Below are positions 4,463 to 6,881 of a DNA stretch of 6,881 bases, in pieces; position 1 is the first letter of the stretch, and each line of letters opens with the position of its first letter. Under the pieces are notes generated by a model. It did no database searches. It saw nothing but the letters and a program-made list of their open reading frames with translations, and had not been told where the DNA came from. Made by a program: the position numbers and the translations under genes. The DNA lies in assembly GCA_937858255.1 (NCBI GenBank), contig CALLZQ010000095.1:1-6881 (forward strand). The letters are read 5' to 3'. The stretch comes from an uncultured Tabrizicola sp. (lineage in GTDB: Bacteria > Pseudomonadota > Alphaproteobacteria > Rhodobacterales > Rhodobacteraceae).

Positions 4463-4978
4463 GTGGATAGAGCCCAGAAAGAGAAAGTGGTCGAGGAACT
4501 CGGCCAGATCTTCGAAAGCTCTGGCGTCGTGGTGGTTGCCCACTACGCGGGCATGACGGTTGCACAGATGCAGGACCTGCGCGCAAAAATGCGCGACGTT
4601 GGTGGGTCCGTACGCGTTGCCAAGAACACGCTCGCCAAGATCGCCCTTGAAGGAAAGCCGTCGGCCAAGATGGCGGATCTCCTGACGGGCATGACCGTTA
4701 TGGCCTATTCGGAAGACCCTGTGGCTGCGGCCAAGGTCTGCGAGGCATATGCCAAGGGGAACGACAAGTTCCAAATCCTTGGCGGTGCCATGGGCCATGA
4801 GGTGCTGGACCTGAACGGTGTCAAGGCCGTTGCTGCCATGCCGTCGCGCGAAGAGCTTCTCGCTCAGATCGTGTCGTGCATCGGTGCGCCTGCCTCGAAC
4901 ATCGCCGGTGCCATTGGCGCGCCTGCTTCGAACATCGCAAGCATCCTGTCGACCATCGAGGAAAAGGCTGCCGCCTGA
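4463..4978 (+). CDS. rplJ: 50S ribosomal protein L10
   Basis: L10 anchors L12 dimers to the 23S rRNA to form the flexible stalk that recruits translation GTPases. The 171-residue protein starts with the standard [19 protein letters not shown] helix. It carries the rRNA-binding [13 protein letters not shown] segment (50-62) and a long C-terminal helix from about 127. That helix contains an exact 11-residue tandem unit, [11 protein letters not shown] then [11 protein letters not shown] (140-161), in the part that holds L12 N-terminal domains. The start is GTG at 4463, with TGGAG (4451-4455) seven bases upstream. A GTG start and possible masking of the ribosome site suggest translation is held down by design. 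The preceding leader probably binds L10-L12. rplL follows after 66 bp. Confidence 0.97.
   Translation: MDRAQKEKVVEELGQIFESSGVVVVAHYAGMTVAQMQDLRAKMRDVGGSVRVAKNTLAKIALEGKPSAKMADLLTGMTVMAYSEDPVAAAKVCEAYAKGNDKFQILGGAMGHEVLDLNGVKAVAAMPSREELLAQIVSCIGAPASNIAGAIGAPASNIASILSTIEEKAAA
4880..4945 (+). repeat. 33-bp tandem repeat within rplJ
   Basis: Two adjacent 33-bp units (4880-4912, 4913-4945) each encode IGAPASNIA plus two variable residues. The first nine codons encode identical residues and differ at four third positions only, so the duplication is old and kept by selection on the protein. The period of 11 residues equals three helical turns, as expected for repeated L12-binding faces on the L10 C-terminal helix. 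Confidence 0.85.
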
Positions 4979-5044
4979 TCTTCGAGCCCGCGTGGGTTGA
5001 TCTCACGTCGTTGGAACCCCATCTTAACTTACGGAATGAGCAAA

Positions 5045-5422
5045 ATGGCTGATCTGAACAAACTCGCCGAAGACATCGTCGGCCTGACCCTGCTGCAGGC
5101 TCAGGAACTGAAAACCATCCTTAAGGACAAGTACGGCATCGAGCCGGCTGCCGGCGGCGCCGTCATGATGGCTGGTCCGGCTGCTGGTGCGGCTGCTCCG
5201 GCTGAAGAAGAAAAGACCGAATTCGACGTCGTTCTGACCGAAGCCGGCGCCAACAAGATCAACGTGATCAAAGTTGTCCGCGAAATCACCGGCCTGGGCC
5301 TGAAAGAAGCCAAGGACCTGACCGAAGCCGGTGGCAAGGTCAAGGAAGCTGTCTCGAAAGCTGACGGCGAAGCCATGGTCAAGAAGTTCGTCGAGGCTGG
5401 CGCCAAGGCTGAACTGAAGTAA
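5045..5422 (+). CDS. rplL: 50S ribosomal protein L7/L12
   Basis: L12 forms the multi-copy stalk that recruits and stimulates EF-Tu, EF-G, IF2 and RF3. The 125-residue product has the three usual parts. Residues 1-32 ([20 protein letters not shown] onward) form the dimerising, L10-binding domain. Residues about 34-56 form an Ala/Gly/Pro-rich hinge, and 57-125 the globular factor-binding domain with [20 protein letters not shown] (59-78) and [12 protein letters not shown] (81-92). I chose the ATG at 5045 because the family starts [10 protein letters not shown] and CGGA at 5032-5035 is suitably placed. An in-frame ATG at 5036 would add only three residues, and a TTG farther upstream is unlikely. 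The protein is acidic and strongly codon-biased, as expected for the most abundant ribosomal protein. A cluster of hairpins separates it from rpoB. Confidence 0.97.
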   Translation: MADLNKLAEDIVGLTLLQAQELKTILKDKYGIEPAAGGAVMMAGPAAGAAAPAEEEKTEFDVVLTEAGANKINVIKVVREITGLGLKEAKDLTEAGGKVKEAVSKADGEAMVKKFVEAGAKAELK

Positions 5423-5429
5423 TCGCGCG

Positions 5430-5444
5430 TGCGGGTTTCCCGCA
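5430..5444 (+). other. Short hairpin just after rplL
   Basis: TGCGGG (5430-5435) and CCCGCA (5439-5444) form a 6-bp stem with a TTT loop, beginning seven bases after the rplL stop. No T-run follows. It may stabilise the 3' end of the rplJL message or form part of the downstream attenuator region. Confidence 0.45.
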
Positions 5445-5457
5445 GGTGATGATTTCA

Positions 5458-5488
5458 GGCTGGGGACGGAACCCTTCCGTCCCCAGCC
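5458..5488 (+). promoter_or_regulatory. Perfect 14-bp hairpin between rplL and rpoB
   Basis: Bases 5458-5471 (GGCTGGGGACGGAA) are the exact reverse complement of 5475-5488, with a CCC loop. This is the strongest stem in the window. There is no T-tract directly after it, so complete intrinsic termination is unlikely. In E. coli the rplL-rpoB gap contains a partial terminator and an RNase III cleavage site that lower rpoB relative to rplJL. The same position and a long double strand suggest a comparable role here, as inference. Confidence 0.6.
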
Positions 5489-5550
5489 AATCGCGTCTTG
5501 AAAAGGGCTTTTGCGAAAGCGCTTTCCCAGGTGCGGTGACAGGTTCGGGA

Positions 5551-5638
5551 GCGGTCTTACGGGACGGACCGCATGAATTGAACCGATTGCCCCCTTCGCC
5601 AGCGGCGAGTGCCCGTGGCCCGACGGCCACTCGCCCGC
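5551..5638 (+). other. Further stem-loops in the rpoB leader
   Basis: GCGGTC (5551-5556) pairs with GACCGC (5567-5572) around a 10-nt loop. Farther on, GGCGAGTG (5604-5611) pairs with CACTCGCC (5628-5635), extendable by GC/GC (5602-5603 with 5637-5638) past one bulged C. Nested inside, GTGGCC (5615-5620) pairs with GGCCAC (5625-5630) around CGAC. The two stems share CAC at 5628-5630, so either GTG can pair with it, giving two interchangeable forms. No T-run follows. The rest of the 244-bp gap shows no gene and no convincing promoter. Confidence 0.5.
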
Positions 5639-5666
5639 GACACGTGAGACAAAGGTGACGACGAGC

Positions 5667-6881
5667 ATGGCGCAGACCCACGTTGGCCAGAAACGCATCC
5701 GCCGGTACTACGGCAAGATCCGCGAAGTTCTGGAAATGCCGAACCTGATCGAGGTTCAGAAATCCTCTTATGACCTGTTCCTGCGCTCTGGCGACAGCGA
5801 CAAGCCGCTGGACGGCGAGGGCATTCAGGGCACCTTCCAATCGGTGTTCCCGATCAAGGATTTCAACGAAACCGCGGTTCTGGAATTCGTCAAGTACGAG
5901 CTGGAAAAGCCGAAGTTCGATGTTGAAGAATGCATGCAGCGCGATCTGACCTATGCGGCACCCTTGAAGGTGACGCTGCGTCTGATCGTGTTCGATGTCG
6001 ATGAAACCACCGGGGCCCGGTCGGTCAAGGACATCAAGGAACAGGATGTCTACATGGGCGACATGCCCCTGATGACGCCGAACGGCACGTTCATCGTGAA
6101 CGGCACCGAGCGGGTGATCGTCAGCCAGATGCACCGCTCGCCCGGTGTGTTCTTTGACCACGACAAGGGCAAGACCCATTCCTCGGGCAAGCTCTTGTTC
6201 GCCTGCCGCATCATCCCGTATCGCGGCTCCTGGCTCGATTTCGAGTTCGACGCCAAGGACATCGTGTTCGCGCGCATCGACCGTCGCCGCAAGCTGCCGG
6301 TGACGACGCTGCTCTATGCCCTCGGCATGGATCAGGAGCGCATCATGGATGCGTATTATGATACCGTCGAGTTCAAGTATCTGAAGAACAAGGGCTGGGT
6401 CACCAAGTTCTTCCCCGAGCGCGTGCGCGGCACCCGCCCGTCCTATGATCTGGTCGATGCCGCCACCGGAGAGGTCATCCTGAAGGCTGGCGAAAAGGCC
6501 ACCCCGCGGATGGTCAAGAAGTGGATCGACGAGGCGCAGATCACCGATCTGCTGATCCCCTTCGACCACATCCTCGGGCGTTACGTCGCCAAGGACATCA
6601 TCAACGAAGAGACCGGCGAGATCTGGGTCGAGGCCGGCGATGAGCTGACCTGGGAACTGGATCGCGATGGCGAGGTCAAGGGCGGCACGCTGAAGGTGCT
6701 GCTGGATCAGGGCATCACCGAGATCCCGGTTCTGGACATCGACAACGTCAACGTCGGCCCCTACATCCGCAACACCATGGCGGCGGACAAGAACCTTGGC
6801 CGCGAAACCGCGCTGATGGACATCTACCGCGTCATGCGCCCGGGTGAGCCGCCGACGGTTGAGGCCGCCTCGACCCTGTTC
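5667..6881 (+). CDS. rpoB: DNA-directed RNA polymerase subunit beta, N-terminal part
   Basis: The frame is open from ATG 5667 to the window end, giving the first 405 residues of a subunit that is normally near 1,380 in alphaproteobacteria. It begins [20 protein letters not shown]. It continues through the protrusion and lobe with [54 protein letters not shown] and, at the end, [17 protein letters not shown]. The rifampicin-binding region lies beyond the window, so resistance cannot be judged. AAAGGTG at 5651-5657 lies nine bases before the ATG and is the likely ribosome site. The 244-bp gap from rplL with several hairpins suggests that polymerase synthesis is set separately from the stalk proteins although transcription probably continues from them. 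Confidence 0.98.
   Translation, partial: MAQTHVGQKRIRRYYGKIREVLEMPNLIEVQKSSYDLFLRSGDSDKPLDGEGIQGTFQSVFPIKDFNETAVLEFVKYELEKPKFDVEECMQRDLTYAAPLKVTLRLIVFDVDETTGARSVKDIKEQDVYMGDMPLMTPNGTFIVNGTERVIVSQMHRSPGVFFDHDKGKTHSSGKLLFACRIIPYRGSWLDFEFDAKDIVFARIDRRRKLPVTTLLYALGMDQERIMDAYYDTVEFKYLKNKGWVTKFFPERVRGTRPSYDLVDAATGEVILKAGEKATPRMVKKWIDEAQITDLLIPFDHILGRYVAKDIINEETGEIWVEAGDELTWELDRDGEVKGGTLKVLLDQGITEIPVLDIDNVNVGPYIRNTMAADKNLGRETALMDIYRVMRPGEPPTVEAASTLF

Noticed and set aside
3266..4798. A 510-codon open frame on the - strand
   Set aside because: It lies antisense to rplK, rplA and rplJ, all certain genes. Its product is rich in Arg, His, Gly and Leu without a recognisable domain, which is the usual shadow of strongly biased GC-rich coding sequence.
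4997..5044. Longer L7/L12 starting at TTG 4997
   Set aside because: The added residues do not match the invariant [10 protein letters not shown] start of the family, and TTG there has no ribosome site.
5498..5526. TTGAAA at 5498-5503 as a promoter for rpoB
   Set aside because: No acceptable -10 hexamer occurs at 16-18 bases; the sequence there is GCTTTC. It is probably part of the stem-forming AAAG/CTTT stretch.
5379..6569. A 396-codon open frame on the - strand
   Set aside because: It is antisense to the end of rplL, the rpoB leader and rpoB itself. It has no recognisable domain and follows the mirror image of rpoB codon bias.
1..6881. CRISPR array, insertion sequence, integrase or toxin-antitoxin pair
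   Set aside because: No regularly spaced repeats, transposase-like frames, terminal inverted repeats or small toxin-antitoxin gene pairs are visible on either strand.

Overview
The window is a chromosomal stretch of a GC-rich alphaproteobacterium, most likely of the order Rhodobacterales (Rhodobacteraceae). This rests on gene order and protein style, not on a database search. The order is tuf, trnW, secE, nusG, rplK, rplA, rplJ, rplL, rpoB. SecE is short with a single membrane span. L11 carries a basic [12 protein letters not shown] insertion, and L10 has a C-terminal IGAPASNIA repeat. All supported genes lie on the + strand.

Left part (1-1971): the last 17 codons of tuf (EF-Tu) end in a clear intrinsic terminator. 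Next comes a gene for a CatB/Vat-like (xenobiotic acetyltransferase) left-handed beta-helix enzyme, then a perfect 8-bp hairpin that stops two bases short of tRNA-Trp(CCA). After the tRNA lies a leader of about 200 bp and a 258-residue polytopic membrane protein that I do not recognise. These two protein genes are the accessory part of an otherwise highly conserved locus.

Middle and right part (2049-6881): secE and nusG are separated by a strong intrinsic terminator, so nusG probably has its own promoter or depends on readthrough. The L11-L1 (rplK-rplA) and L10-L12 (rplJ-rplL) pairs follow, then the first 405 codons of rpoB. Each ribosomal pair has a structured leader. The one before rplK looks like an L1 autoregulatory site, and the 228-nt one before rplJ looks like an L10(L12) autoregulatory site with a K-turn-like junction. 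The 244-nt rplL-rpoB gap holds a perfect 14-bp hairpin and further stem-loops, where other bacteria attenuate or process the transcript to set polymerase below ribosomal protein output.

The genes together serve protein synthesis (EF-Tu, tRNA-Trp, L1, L10, L11, L12), protein export (SecE), transcription elongation and its coupling to translation (NusG), and RNA synthesis (RpoB). I see no CRISPR array, insertion sequence, phage gene or evidently new multi-gene system. The most interesting material is cis-acting RNA structure: the secE-nusG terminator with an overlapping alternative stem, the rplJ leader with a possible loop-loop contact, and the rplL-rpoB hairpins. All RNA structures were folded by eye and none was tested for covariation.
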